From contig VXAZ01007727.1 of the NCBI GenBank assembly GCA_013399875.1, positions 908,956-972,955 of the forward strand: a DNA stretch of 64,000 bases, in the 5' to 3' direction. Positions within the stretch are counted from its first letter, which is position 1. Each line of letters opens with the position of its first letter. Shown here piece after piece: positions 45,801-60,800 of this stretch. The position numbers and the translations under genes are program-made. Source of the stretch: Gymnorhina tibicen. Lineage: Eukaryota; Chordata; Aves; Passeriformes; Artamidae. A model generated the notes under the pieces. That model was not told the origin of the DNA, searched no databases, and worked only from the letters and a program-made list of their open reading frames with translations.

Positions 45801-48800
45801 TGAAATACTGTGCGTGGAACATCCTAACACCAGAGTACACTAAAAATTGATAGTAAAAAAAATTCAACAATTTCAACCCTCTTCCACACATTTTTATTAG
45901 GCATATCCCCAAACTGTGATGTATCAGACAAGCATTCCAACAAACTACAGGATCAGCACTGTTAATGCCCTTACTTTATGTTCCACAAAAGCTCTGCTTG
46001 GGGACAAACTCGAGTAAAAAAGTTCATTTTGTGGTGCAAATTTCAAAAAGGTGGAGTTTGTATTTAAAAGAACAAATTTTCTTACCGGTAGTAGTGTGTC
46101 ATACACCTTGCTCCTTGACTTAATTTATCAAACTGAACAAGAATGTTACACTAGACACAGTTGCTCTGCTACCGAACAGTGCTACTGACTCCATTTTGAG
46201 CACTCATCAGCTTAAATAAGTTACTCATCAAGTGCCAGTTAAAACTAACTGACATGCACAGAGCAACTCAAGGTGTAGAGTTTACTCTTAGAAGCATAAT
46301 TCAGCAATGTGAGATATACTGAGAGTAATTTAAGACTTTGGAGAACCTAGATTCTGCATGCCACGTGGTTTTTTTTTTTCCTCTTGCAATTTGAAATTTG
46401 AATAGTTCTTTGTAGCTATTAACTCTTTGCCACTACAGCTTTGGGAAACAAGTCTGTATTATTTTAGCCCCAAAATTTCCAAAACTACAATTATCATTGT
46501 CATAACAACTTTGAATTGATATGCACACAGTAGCAAAAAGACCACTTCTAATGCATAAAAAAAACAAATTAAAGCCAATTATTATTATTACTCTGACTAA
46601 TTAATCTTTACAGCAGAACAAGTAGATAAAAGATGTTGTGTGTAAGCATATGTTTGGTCAGCAGTATGCTGAATATCCTTTTGCTCTGTAGGTTTGATGA
46701 AGTACTCTCAATACTTCCACATGAGTGACCACTGCATATTCTAACCTTAAAATAGCACTGGCAGCTGAGCAATTTATTTCATTTATCTGAAACAAACATT
46801 AACAACAAATTAAGAAAACAAACAAACAACTCCCCTCAAATGGCCACTATAAACATTACCTTTCTCTTTTTCTTAAGAATTCTTTTTTCTTTCTTCTTCT
46901 CTAGATATTTTTGCCATGGAGTCAGGTTATCCTTTCCTTCCAACCTGTTTTTGACCATTTCTTCAGCAGTTTCTTTGAGGCCTAGGAAAAAAAGCCATAG
47001 TAAATTAAAAAACCGTGATGAATCTGAATTTTTAAAAATCAACTGTTTTCTCCTTTGTAAAAGAACAATCTAGCTTTTCTTCAACAAGCCTGTGGAAACA
47101 ACATAAATATTGCTTAGAAACCCATCTTTATAAAGAAGATCACTTCACAGGATGTGCTTTTCCAAATAAAACATGCCTTCAGTAAAATGTGTACAAGAGT
47201 CAGAAGAAGAGCTTGCTGTGTGGTACCTCATTCCCAGCACTCCTGCTGTTCCTCAGAAAGGTCTCCTCTCCAGACATTCGACTGTGCAGTCTACAGATGC
47301 CAGAATGAGTAACGCAATAAAACCAACAGACATACACAGAGCCCTTTTGTCTAAGGTACCACACTATCATTAGTTAAGATTCTGAATTAGTTAAGTTGCT
47401 GAAACTTTGCCTCTGTGACAATACCCTGACAATGCTGCAGGATCTCTGCTGACCACTGTATTTTGCGTTCTAGAAAAGTAAACCACATAGAAGTGCAACA
47501 TGTCTGGCTCTTAATTCTGGCCTAACAGCATCAGACAGTTAAGTCTGGGCATGTTAATTAAGTTTACATTAAATTCTGTAATTTAGTACGGACACCCACT
47601 GTTTCAATGCCCAGCACTTGCACCTGCATAGACAAGTGTGTCCTAACCTTTAAGCTTTTTGTAAATAGAACAGAATGAAGTTTTCTATAATATGCATCAT
47701 TAGAGTATTCAGTGATGTAAGAATATCACCTTAAAAATAAATCCATTAAGTAACAGGAGTATTCCCATTTTACATGTAGAATACTTAAATCCAGAAAAAG
47801 CATTTCATTTAAAAGCAAACTTTTAATTTTGGTAAAAAATTCCATACACTTCAGGGATACTTTTCCAAAATTCATTACATCACAGAGCACTTGGATGTTA
47901 TGAGGATGAAAACTGATTTCAGATGCACCTTATACACTTTCAGCCTGTTCTTCACAAGATGGGCACTTGCAAAAACAAAATTTCATGATCTAAGGAGATT
48001 AAGTGACTCGCCTTGCAATGCACTGGAGCACAGTTCAGTGGCAGAAACAGAAGCCACTTCCCTGGCAGGAGGTAACAGCCTGGGCAATGAAGTATTTTTC
48101 TCCTACCTGCAATTCCTTGCTTCATTCACTACACACTTTTTTTAAACTTCTGTAACAAATCAGTCAGATATCTTATAGGTAACATTGTCTCCCACAAAGT
48201 CATTGAGTTATCCCAATTGGGAGTTTGTAGGAATCCTGTTTCTGCTTCGCCCTCCAAGCCTGGTATTTGTTGTCTCTTCCCCAGTCCTACTCCTAGTGGT
48301 CTCTCTTCAGCATTCTCTTCTGCCACCCCAGTCCAGCCCTGACCTGACCACATTCCACTCTCCCACCCCTCATTCCGGTTTTACTGGTTAGAAATCATAC
48401 TCAGACCTCTCCAGATGTCCTAGACTAGATCCCATTCTTTCTCCCAGATTTCCCAGTTGCCAAGTCCCCATTCCTCATTATTCCTTCCAGCTTTCCTCAG
48501 TATGGAGGAACTGAAAACAGTGATCATGATGGAAGAACCGGGCAGCTTTCATGGACAGTTCTATCCATCCCCAGAAGAGCAAGAAGAACATTTTTCTCAA
48601 AAACTGCAAACACTAATCCCTGTTTTTGTGCTTGTCGACACTCCAAAAATAATTCCAAGGCTGGGGAGCTGGTTACAACTTGTCTGAAATACGAAGTGTG
48701 GACAAGATCTAAAATCATATTAAACCCTAGAACCATAGGAGAAAAGGAGTGGAGCAAAAACAAGATAAAGGATCTTTCTACTACTCTGGAAAGGCGCCAG

Positions 48801-51800
48801 AATGAACAGTAAGGGGCAAACTGTTACAGCCACAAAAACTGGGTACTTAACCAGCAAACAAGTCAGAACCACGATAAAGGAAGGATTTTGCATAGGTTCA
48901 CTAAAAACATGTCATTAAGAAACTCTCATACAACAAGAACAAATACTTAGTTATCTTCAAAGCCCATGAAAGCAGAGTCATCAGCTTCTTGAAATTGAAC
49001 CACTCTAACTTTGGATACTTCGTAGTACTTTTATGGCAAAAATTACTGGTCAGGTACCAACCTTGCAGATTCTCTTTGAAGACAGTAAATACAGAATTAA
49101 AAAAATATATGTCACATCTCCAGCAAAAGAGAAACCCAAAATCTGAAAGGAAGTTACAAAATTTCTGATTTATTTGCCTGGAAAATTGAATCATTTGATC
49201 CATCTGGCACTGAAGAACTTGGAGGAAAATCCAGCCCTTTCTTGTGGTATTTGGCAGTCTCATGAAAGGCATTAGAGTTTCTCCACAGATTAGAATGGCT
49301 TAGAAACTACTGTCCAGACCACTTCCCGAGAATAAGAGTGTATTTAAGTGGTCAAAAGGATTTTGATTGCAGAAGGGGAAAGGAATTGTCTACTTTAGGT
49401 AGAAATATTAGCTGGCCATAGAAAGGCCTAACTTATATACTCTTATTGAAATAATTTTTTTTTAGAATAATTCAATCACAATAGTTTTATTTACTCTTCA
49501 CAAACGAGGGCAAGAAAAGAGAGGAAAAATGTAACGTATATTAGCATGCAATGAAATTATACTTCAGCTAAAGGATTAAACGTGTGGTAAAACTACAACA
49601 AACCTAAATACACTGCTGTTCACACTGCTGGGACAGCGAGGGAGGGGGGCAGGCCAGAATTTTTACTTCTCCAAACACTTAGTTTTGAAAACTTGTGGAA
49701 GTTTAACAGCCTGCAAATGTCCCTGTTATTAGAGGCTAGAAAGATACATTTCTGTTCTCAGGAAACCTAAACGAGCAAGTGCATCTCGCGTGTAATGCCT
49801 CACCAGAAAAATGAAACACCTTGGTGCAGGTAACTGAAAGGAACGGCAAATAGAAGTACTCTGATAACACTGGAATTTGTCACCCCCAAAGATAAAACAC
49901 GTTAAGTCAACCAAGCTTTCCTAAGACAATAAAAGTGCCTGCGAGATCCCACCACACGTAGCAGCTGTCAGGTGTGAGCCCCCACACAGCTCAGCACATG
50001 CTGCTCCGTGCTGCAGGAGGCGAGGCCACTCCAGTCAGGGGACACACTCAGCAATGATCCAGATGGACATATAGATTCCATACGACCTCTGCATAACGTC
50101 TAACTGTACAGTTGGGCTTCACCATGCACTTTACAGACACCATAGCCTTCTAATCTACTTCTGACGAAAACAAATTTGAAATTTTCCTCCAAGCTTAGCT
50201 AAATATTTACATCTCATTCTTCCCAAAGGAAAAATTTTTAAGTCCAAAAAAACCCCCCAAAAACCTGGCTGAATATCATCAAAAAATGCAGTTGTGGTCT
50301 TCTCTCTCTTCCCTTTCTAAGGGGAGCTTTGGGAGCTGGATAAGGGTTCATAGTAATTGTTGCTTAAATCAGATATGATTAAGAAAACAGATGGATGCTT
50401 AAATATAACACTGATTTTGTGCCTAGAAGAAACAGACCAAAGAGAGTTGGAACTACATCTAATTTATTTTTGCTGGCACTGTGGTTTATTTAAAACTATT
50501 ATGATTCAAGAATAACTGAATCACTGACAAAGTATGCTTTCTATAACCATGTGTAAATAACTGTGCCAAAACTCAAAATTTTAAATTAATTCAAATATCT
50601 GCCTTTCAATTGAAAAATTTCCTTGAGTTAACTGTTGTAATTCTTCCATGTATTAAACATTTGGGCAGGAAAAAGGTTTTGCAATAAGTCAAGCACATTA
50701 AGGCAGAACTTGATAATAAAAATATTTCAACAGACATAAACTAGTTCTGAAAAAAATTAAGGAGCCTTCAGAGATTACAACAAAAACTATTTTTGAATGC
50801 CCAGAATGCTCCAACTGAACAGAAATGGTTTTGAAATTTAAATAAGCACATTTGTTCAAGAAAAAAATAACAACTAACGCTCCTCCCTCCCATAAGGAAG
50901 CACAGCCTCAAGCATGTATATATTGCCAGAGCTATAAACTACTGTGCAGCATGTGCTGCCTATACTCCACCATATAAAAAACATATAAAAAAGAGTATCC
51001 CCTTCAGGTGTGCAGGACCTTTTCTCCAGATGTTGCCTGAAATCAGTAATGGCTGAATTTTTGACTCAAAACCAAACTTAAGACACCTATTTTCACTTTT
51101 AGGACTTGTGTTTTGGACAAAACCATATTGCAGGGGTCAATAGCCAGAAGTGGCACTGCTGACCTTGTGGAGGTGAACAGTCTCTAACAAAGGCAAATGA
51201 ACACTTCTATGATTTCCAGAACCTCTGCTCTTCAATAATGCTCTCACTTTTTCAGGGTAAGAAATGAGGAAATGTTAACATATACTGTAAAATCATAGTT
51301 GCTAAATTAACATCAAGTACTATAAACTACCCATGTAAAATTCACTGGGCACCCATGCACATTGAACCCAAAATTATATGAACAAACCTGACCCTGTGCA
51401 TGGACATCCAGCTAAATTTAGACAAAGTCAGTCAAATTTATCAAGATAGGGGGTTTTTGTTTGGTTGTTTGGGTTTTTTTACCATCCCTCTCTCACAAGA
51501 GATGAAGACATGGCAAAAGTCCTATGAGTCCTGCAGTAGGGAAGGGGTTGGACTAGGTGTAAATATGCAACAAATTCAATTTTCTGAAGTCAAATTCCAT
51601 TGCAAAGAAACAGGGAGCCCATGCATTAGGGAACTGGATTCCATCTCTACTACAGTTAATACTCCATTTCTACTAAATGTCAATGCAATTGACAGGCACA
51701 GTCTTAAGGACAGCCTCTTAGAAATCTTCTTGCTCTCTCAGGGCAAGCAAAGCTAAGAAGTTTCCTTTGGTCTCCCTTAAAACAATTTTCCATCTCCTAA

Positions 51801-54800
51801 AATGAATGGTTTGCTCTAGATTCCTGACTATGTTACCACATTAAGTTGATCAAACTTTCTTAAATTTACAGGACTTCTTTCATACAATTTACAAAATTCT
51901 TCAAAAAAAAGAATGCATAACAAAGAAAAAAAACTCAAACTGTGTTTTTCAAAACCAACACAAAAAATGGTTGCTTTAAACAGCACATAAATACATATAA
52001 ATACAAACATATATAAACACAAAACACACTCCTAGCAGCAGCTGGTTCACCCGAGGTTTCCACCTTCAATCTGAAAGGTGGCAACAACAAATCTCTGTAG
52101 GAATCTTATAAAGCTACGTATGTATGAAAACTCCTTGGCCTTGAATGCTCAGCGACACGATGAATTAACTACGGAGTGAGCAACATCATGAATGCAAGTA
52201 CTGACACGCTGTGGACAGATGGAGTACGACGCTGTGGCAGTGAGCACTTGTCCTGGCTGCGTGACACACGCTTTTTCAAAAAGGTTTTGACAGAATTCAT
52301 GTCAGAAATTACTGGAATTATAAAAGCACGACTGAAAGCACGCAACTATTTTTAATGCCCATGCATCCTCTTGAATACAGATCTTACGAAGAAACAGGAA
52401 TAAAATTGTTCCATTCAGTTTACTCCATTTCAGCAAACTGCTACAGAGCAGAATATTTCAAACTGAGCAGAACTTCTATTCAGCAGAAGTTACCTGAGTG
52501 AACTCAGAATAGTATTTGTGTAAATCATGGAATTAGACATGCATTCCTAGCTGGGATTAGCCCATCAGCAGTGAAGGGCCTGGATTCTGGTATGTGTCTG
52601 GTCTTGCTCTTTGCAGTAACAGATTGGGGCTGTGTCCTGACAAAGGCTGCAGTCCCACACCTCTGCTGCACCTTGCTGCTCCCAACAAGGGAATGTCATA
52701 CTTCCCTAGTCTTTCAGCTCCACCATTTAACTCTCTGAACACTTGCCTATCTGACATCCTAACTCAGTGGAAAAGATCCAGATTTTTTTCTTTTCCAGAG
52801 TAGTTCTGTTATTTTAGCAAACAAAATTAGGCTTGCAAAGAGACCTACAAAGTGCGAGGGCTGGTACAGGCAGTCAGAATGAGCTCTGGGCCAGGATCAA
52901 GGTGATGCCCCAGTGAAAACCTTTCCCTTTGTGGATGTAGAGAGCTGTTAAACTGGCTCATTACACCTCAGGGAAAGCATTCAGTCTGAGTGGTTTTTTG
53001 TCTTACAGAAAAGAAGAACTAGACACTGGTTTTTGACTGTCAGGATGAGTTCTGCTGGGATGCTATATGCTGGAGTTACCTTTCATTACTTTCCAGATGT
53101 CAATCTGGATGCCACTATTGCCCAACCTTTCCTGGTACCTCGTTTTCTCCCAGAGCAGTTGCACTGCAAGGTCAGACTTCTCCCTCTTCTGCTCCCCCAA
53201 ATCTTTAGCATTATGGAGGCAATATTTTCCAAACCACTCTCCTCTAATTATACACTATGTTTCCAAATCATATTGGTTTTCCTTTTTAAAAGTGTAAGTA
53301 TGTTTTATGACTCTATAGCAAACACATGAATTCTACCTTAAAAAGTCTATAAAGTGATAATTGAAAAAGCAAGTACAAAAAATCCTGGCAAAAAATAATC
53401 TATAAAGAGAAACTTGCTGTTGAGGAACTGAGTTCAGTCATGTTATTTCTTCTATTTCCCTCTCTGTAAACAATCTGGATTTCAGTTTATGGGGAAAAAA
53501 AGGGTTTGTTTCTCCTACTATAAATTCAGCACCTTACACTAGATCCCTGTCAGCAGACCAATACTGCATATCCTCCAAGGCAGAAAAAGAAAAAAATAAA
53601 CCTTACCTGGAACCCATTTAATCTCCATTTCTATATCCTTTTCTTCCTGTTTTTTCTCTTTTTCTTGGATACTTTGCAAAAGTTCTCTGTACTTGGCAAT
53701 TTGCTCTTCATCATCTTTTTGGCTTTTCCTTGGTTTGTCATCTTCCATTTCATTAGCTACATCACCATCTAGGAGGAGAGAGCAAAGTTATCACAGAGAG
53801 CCTCGAGAAAGTGAGTAACTGAAGTTAATCTTTAGGAAATAAACCTAAGACACACACGTTATTTCTGAAAGATAATATAAAATATTTTCATCTGTTATTA
53901 CCCCACAGAGTAACCAGTTTAAGAATTCCCTTAATTAGATAAAGTAAAAATAGTATCTGAAAAGACAAAAGAGAATTTGTCCAGTAAAGGAAATCACTGA
54001 CTGGGCACAGCATCCTTTATTGTATTTTAAAATTATTTTTAGAGTCCCTTCCGGCAGAGTAGTACCTAAATCTCCAAAACCAGTGGTGTAAAGCATTTTG
54101 AAAATAAAATGCTGCTTTTTGACATACTGCCAGAGTCTGTAAAAGAGATAATTATTCAATGCCTTAATCTTCAGTGACTTGCTGAATGAACAAGTGAAGC
54201 AAGACAGAAAGAGGGCTTCTTTCTTCCTTTTTTAATAGAAAAAAACTAACAAAAATGTTACTTACAATAAGCTTTTAAACAAATATTTCAGTGAAAACAG
54301 ACTTGAAAAATGCTGCAGCTCCTTTAACTGTAGAAATCTAGGTTTGGGGCAGGCTCATCTTTCCTTTTTCTCTGGATGAGCAGTAAAGCTGTGCTTCCTA
54401 CAGTACTGAATTGCATGGACAGCGTAACTGGTGTCCAGAAGTGTATCACAGTTGCAAGTCTGGTCTTTGGCTAAAACTGAGGTGTGACAGCGTTCTCTCC
54501 CCATTCCATCACTGCAAGAAGCTGGTTGTTGGCTGGAGGCACGAATCTTTACTGTTCATAGAATCACAGAATCATTTAGGTTGGAAAAGACCTTTAAGAT
54601 CATCGAATCCAACTGTTAACCCAGCACGGCTAAGCCAGCACTGCATCATGTCTACAAGTGCCACATCTACATGGCTTTTAAATACCTCTGGGGATGGTGA
54701 TTCAGCACTTTCCTGGGCAGCCTGTTCCAACACCCACAGCCCTTCCCTCATTCACTAAGAGGGTTACCCTGCCATAAAAGGAGATTAATTTAGTCAAGCA

Positions 54801-57800
54801 GGAACCTGCCCTGCACAAACCTGTGCTGACTGGCCTGAGCCCCTGGCTTGTCCTGTACGTGCCACACGATGGCCCTCAAGATGACCCACTCCACGACCTC
54901 CCCAGCATCGATGTCGGGCTGACAGGCCTGTAGTTCCCTGCACTCTCCTTCCAGACCTTTGTGTAGATGGGCACTACATTTGCTAACTTCCAGTCAACTG
55001 GGACCGCCCTGATTATCCAGGACTGCTGAAAAATGCTGGAAAGTGGCTAAGTGAACATATTACATCAGCCAGCTCCCTCAGTATCCTTGGGTGGATCCCA
55101 TCTGGCCCCACAGACTTATGTGCCTCTAAGTGGTGTAGCACATCACTGATCATTTCCCTTTGGATTAAGGGGGCTTCTTTCTGCTCCCTGTTCCTGTCTC
55201 CCAGTTCAGGTATCCAGAGACCTGGCGTTACTATTAAAGACTGAGGGCAAAGGAGGCATTAAGTACTGCAGTCTTTCCCTCATCCTTTGTCACTGTGCTT
55301 CCCTCTGCATCCAGTCAAGGATGGAGATTCTCCTTAGCTCTCCTCTTACTGCTAATGTATTTATAGAAACAATTTTTGTCTTTCACAGCAGTAACCAGGT
55401 TAACTAGCTTGGCTGTGACCCTTCTAATTTTCTCCCTGCATAACCTCACAGCACCCTTGTAGTCGCCCTGAATTGCCTGCCCCTTCTTCCGAAGTTTATA
55501 AACCCTCCTTTCTTTCCTAAGTTCCAGCCAAAGCTCTCTGTTCAGCCAGGCTGGGCTCGTTCCCCGCCAGCTCATCTTTTGCACGGCACATGGGGACAGT
55601 CAGCTGCAGCTGCTTTTCCACTTTCCTCATCAGAAGCTGAGATCTAAGAAGGAAGCATCTGCTCATCCAGAAAGCAAAAGGCAACTCTGTTTTGAAGACA
55701 AGTAGAAAGAGAAGACATTTGGTTGTTTCTTCTTCCTAGTGTCCTGAGAAAGAAGAAGCTGTACTGGATCAGAACTGAAGAAATCCTTAAGCTAAAAGAG
55801 GATCCCTAGAACCTGGACAGGCAAGGGGCTACCAGTTTGTATTTATCACTCGTTTTGCTAGGAGAAATTTAAGTGGCAATGCATATTGTCATTCTTTCTC
55901 ATTTAGATAAAACTTGTATTTCTTCTGTCAAAACGAACAGTTTTAAAACAAACGTTCAACATTGCCTTCAAAAGAACTGTAGGAGCTTTTAATTCTGTAA
56001 GCAAATAAAACACACTTGACAACAGCTGCAAGAAAGGAAAGTGAGCTGAGTATGTTCTCAAAGTTTGTTCAGAGTTCAAATAACCTTGTCAGTGGCTTTC
56101 AAGTATCACGCTGTATTGCACAACATCAGGAACCACTTTCTGATGGATATTAAGGCAGCAGTGCTTTCTGCCAACAGCTTGTTCAAAGGCTTTTTGAACA
56201 AAACACACAAACCAAAAAGTTCTGGGGATTTAACTGCTGCACTGCAAGAGAAATACAATCAACCTGGGAAGGAGAAAAAGGCAAAAACTAACAGAATTTA
56301 GGGTATAAAATACAAGTATATTCTTACTGTTTTCAAAAGAAAGTAGTAATAGAACTGCTAAAAGATTTAAAAAGAAGTTCAAATCACGAAGCTGGTCAGA
56401 AACATTCCAATACAACAATTTGTTTTTAAAAGATGACATTAATACAAAATATAACAAAATGCAGAGGTTCAATATATTAAATTGGTGATTGGCAGCTGAG
56501 ATCACGGTCTTGTAATCACGGAGTTGTGAAGAGATTGTGTTCATAGTTTAAGAAGATTATCTTGCAATAGCTGAGTAGATGATTCTTTTTTTAAAAGAAC
56601 TCAGCCTTAGAAACTAAAGACAGTAGAAATAACTGATATAACATCTGAGAAGAGGTCTGCTGCAAAGCTGAATGTTTTTTGAAGATGGGGGGAATTTTCT
56701 TGCCATGATGTAATGGCAAAGCAGCTACTGACTTGGATGCTGATGGCCATGCCATAAAAACTGCCCTAAATGTCTCAATTCTATCCAGGGTAGTTATTCA
56801 AATTCAGATAGATAAAAAATAAAAACCAAAATACCTACAATGCATGTAGACCCACAGAATTAAAACTAAATGCTTCACACTCCAGTGTTCAACAATCAAG
56901 TCTGAGATAGAGGGTTTTGCACTGCACTACAGCATGCTATGAAAAATTAAAAGTGTTCACCTCAGTCTTGAGCCAGAAAATAATGACAAAGAAAACACTG
57001 GGGTTAAACCCCATTTTCCCACATTCTAAGCACTTCCTGAACAAGGAGTTGTGCAAATCCCATTAGTTCATCCCAGTGATAATAAAAAAATGGAAAAATT
57101 TAGAATACAAAAAGAAGTTTATTCAAAGCCTATCAGAGTTGATGCTTTTTTGTAAGATTTTTCAGGGAGAAAAGATACTGGAAGAAGAGAATGCAAACTG
57201 ATAACAGTAAATGAATGGTAAACATTAAATTATGGCATTTTCTTAGATTTTTTTGCATTTTCCTTCAGGTCTGTGTAGTCTAACCATTGAGGGGTATGCA
57301 CTGGGTGTAGTTTTTAAACTCCCCTTGCAAACCAGGTGAGTGTTGTAGCTGAGCCTTTAAGCACCTGTCTGTGCAGAGGTGACCTGGCATCACTAGAGCC
57401 ACGCCTCTCAGCCAGCCAGACCTAAGCCAAGGTTAGCACTCTGGCAATCAGAGCCAGTCCTGAGTAGGGACTCACTGGCCTGCAGAAACACGCAGAGATG
57501 TGTTCTTCAACTCCAAGTTACTGGACACCTCCAGCAGTTTATATGAACTTCCTAGAAGGAATGCTGACATGACCCTTCTTAGCCTTCCAAGCACCTTTAA
57601 TTACAAAACAAACCCAACCCAACAGTTCCTGCAAACATGCTTTGGAAACGAATCCAACACCTGCATCAGTTATATCCAGTTTCTGATGCTTCACAGAAAG
57701 AAAATAATCAGGTTGTGGTATTTGTATTCTGAAATTCCCATTAAATTCCACCCAGGTTTGGCGAGCTCATAAACTGCTAAATTGTCTTGCTTCTTCTTTC

Positions 57801-60800
57801 CAGAGACAATAATAAATAACTGCATGTTCTACTTCTGTCACCCTCCATTTCCTAGCCTTCTGTAATAGCTCTAGCAAATATAAACACATGTGGATACTGT
57901 TCATTTTTAAGAGAAAAAGGCTGCACTGTTATCTAATAAAATGTTATATATGCATTTAAATTTATATATGTAGTCATGAGTTATTGCACCAACTAGTTTT
58001 CAGAATCATAAGAAGATTTAATAACTGGTCTGATTCTATTTAACTTTAATTATTGAAAATAAGATTCAGCAGCATTATTTAAACAAAAACTCCTCCCTCC
58101 CAACCACTGCATTTCCTTTCTCTGCATTTGTGCACCTCTGGCATCAAGGCAGCAGCACCAAAGACCTACTGAGTTTGTGGAGTCTTATACTGGAAGTCAA
58201 ATACCACAGGAGACTGGGCAGGGATCTACACAGAGTTCCCTACAAGCTTGGTGGTGTTCAGTAAGTGTTTGGACAATGTTTAGGTTACTTTTAGGTTGTC
58301 CTTTGTGGAGTCACAACATAGACCCAATGATGCTCGTGGGTCCTTTCCAACTCAGGATATTCTGTGATTCCATGATTCTATCAAGACCAGCTAATTAAAA
58401 ATAATCCTATAGAAGTATTTTATCATACAGTCTGTTTCAGTATTTGTGTGCTGTGCAAAGCAGAAAAAGATGTTGCTCTTGCAAAGAGAAAAAAAACCCA
58501 ACAGATAAAAAGCTTAGACATAAACCCCATAACGCTTAATTTGAAGCATATTTAAAATGCCATACACTAAGTCACTGGTGCTCATTGTCAAAATAGCAAT
58601 TATGGGCTGGATTTATTGAATGCAACAAACACTTCCTAACTGCGATAAATGTACCCAAGTAACAGAAAATTCAGAAGCAATGTAAAGGAGAAATTTTGAG
58701 CTGTGAACCACAACATTCCAGGTCACTGAAATCCTTGATGTTACAGAACTGTTGTTTCACAGCTGCACTAATATTCATGATGCACATATTTTAAGTTGAA
58801 AAATTCCATGAAAAAAAAAATTAGAACAGGCCAACAAAAACCCGTTTATAAATAAAACATCTTAATAAGTTTGAAAAGTATGAATAGAAGTCCAGGACTT
58901 TTTTTCCCTCCTTATCAGACTCCTACATTTCCATTCAAGCAGCTGACATTGATTTTTTCCCATTTGTGCATAGCACCACATAATTCTGCTGGATGGAACC
59001 CTGACAGATGGAATCCTGTTTTGTATCAGATAACTGAATGGATAAAATGTCAGGAACACATTAAAGACATGACAACATAATTCCTCTATTAATAACTTAC
59101 TTTTCAAAACATCATTTGAATCCAGACATTTCCAGGTTTAAAATTTATTAGTGTGATAAGATTATTTAAGGTCATTTTCTTTTCCTTCCCAGCAATGGAA
59201 TTTTACTCTTTAAAATTTCTGAAGTGTTGTTTGCATGGATATTTGCTTTCATCACCACCCTATCACAGATGCTCTTCTTTAACATCATGGTAGCCTTGTA
59301 CGTGAGAGGAGATGGAAATGCTTTACTTGCATCCTCTGCTCCCCTTTACAGACTTCACTAAGCATTGCTGGAGAAACTAAAGCTCGTGACAGTGCAGTTT
59401 GTGAGTTTTTATGTAAGATGAGAAACAAATGGACATTATCCCTGCCAAGATACTGCCAAGCTGAGTTTTCTGCCACAAGATTTCCCAACTCTACAACCAA
59501 AAAAACCTGTAATGTTTTTTTGCATGCTCCAAGCTCATCTCTGATTGCAGCAACCTGCTTTAATGCGGTATAAATCAACTTTAACATCTGTTTGAAAGAC
59601 CTAATTAAGGCTTAATGACATTTTATTTGCCTTGCAATCTAGACTGTATATATTATTAAGAGCAGGATGAATTTTAGAATGAAAACAAGCAATTTAAATA
59701 AGGAATTTAAACACTGGTGCACCATATGCAGAAGACTCATACCTTACAAAGTAAGTTATTCTCTTTATAGTCTAAAAAGTACATGAATCAAAAAGCATTT
59801 GAAAGATGTTCCTGTTCATTTAGTCATTAACCACCTTGCATTTCAAACTAGGACTTTTCCTCTGAAAAGGAAACACTTCAAGTTCTATGGGTCTGTAATT
59901 TATCTCAGAAATGAACAGATTAAAAGCAGATATTGCCAAACTTGACAAAGAGATGTCAAAGTACCCTGAAAAGAAAGAAAAAAGGGGGTAGGAGGGGAAG
60001 TAAAAAAGCAAGAAAATTATTTTCTACTCAGAGGTGCAAGCTCCTATTCAGAAAGCAGCTACTGTAGTCCAGTGGAAGGTGTCTCTGCCAATGGCAGGGT
60101 GTTGGAGCTAGATGGTCTTTAAGGTCCTTTCCAGTCTGAACCATTTAGTGATTCTGCTCAGGGGGCTCAATCATTATACAACAGAAATAATATTGTCCTT
60201 GTCAAAGATGACATTCAAAGCATTTTCTACAGATACGACATTTAAATATTTAAATAATTTGTGTTCAAAACTCTGCTGCTAATGACTTAGCGTACATTTA
60301 TCACCAAAGTACCTTGCTGCTGTTCCTCCTCTTCTTCACTTGATGAAGCCAAGTATGCTTGAAAATCCATGTCAAGAAGCTCCTCTTTGTTAAAAGTTCT
60401 GCTGAGTGATGTTACTCGCTCGTGATCTGTCTCATCCCATGTGATATCTACCTTAAAAATAAGAATGCCAGTTGTAGAAGCTGGAACACTAAAACTAAAC
60501 ACTGTAACGCTGTCTTTTTAGGGAAAATTATTTTATACCTTCCATTCAAGGCACAATATAAACCTGTTAGTCATACTCTCTACAATAACTCACCATAATA
60601 ACCATTTAGTAACATGAATTTAATTATAACATTTTGGAATTTATTCTACAGTCAGTTTCAATGAATTCGAGCTACAAGAAGAACTGAAGAAATCTCCTCA
60701 TGCACTGAATGATTCTGTAACAGCAGGTCCCACATCACAAAACCTCTGTAAGCCAAATTTCCTTTGTGGCAGCAGATACTGGTGTTGAAGCAGCCACCAA

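Larger units (their letters stand above)
53769..60312 (-). other. ESF1: ESF1 intron with CR1 insertions
   Basis: About 6.5 kb. It holds a roughly 1-kb internally deleted CR1 (54557-55600) and CR1 tails at 58240-58381 and 60066-60157. The remainder is AT-rich with nothing recognised. Confidence 0.85.

Noticed and set aside
55315..55584. 89-codon minus frame as a host gene
   Set aside because: The translation is CR1 ORF2 ([20 protein letters not shown]), inside the deleted CR1.
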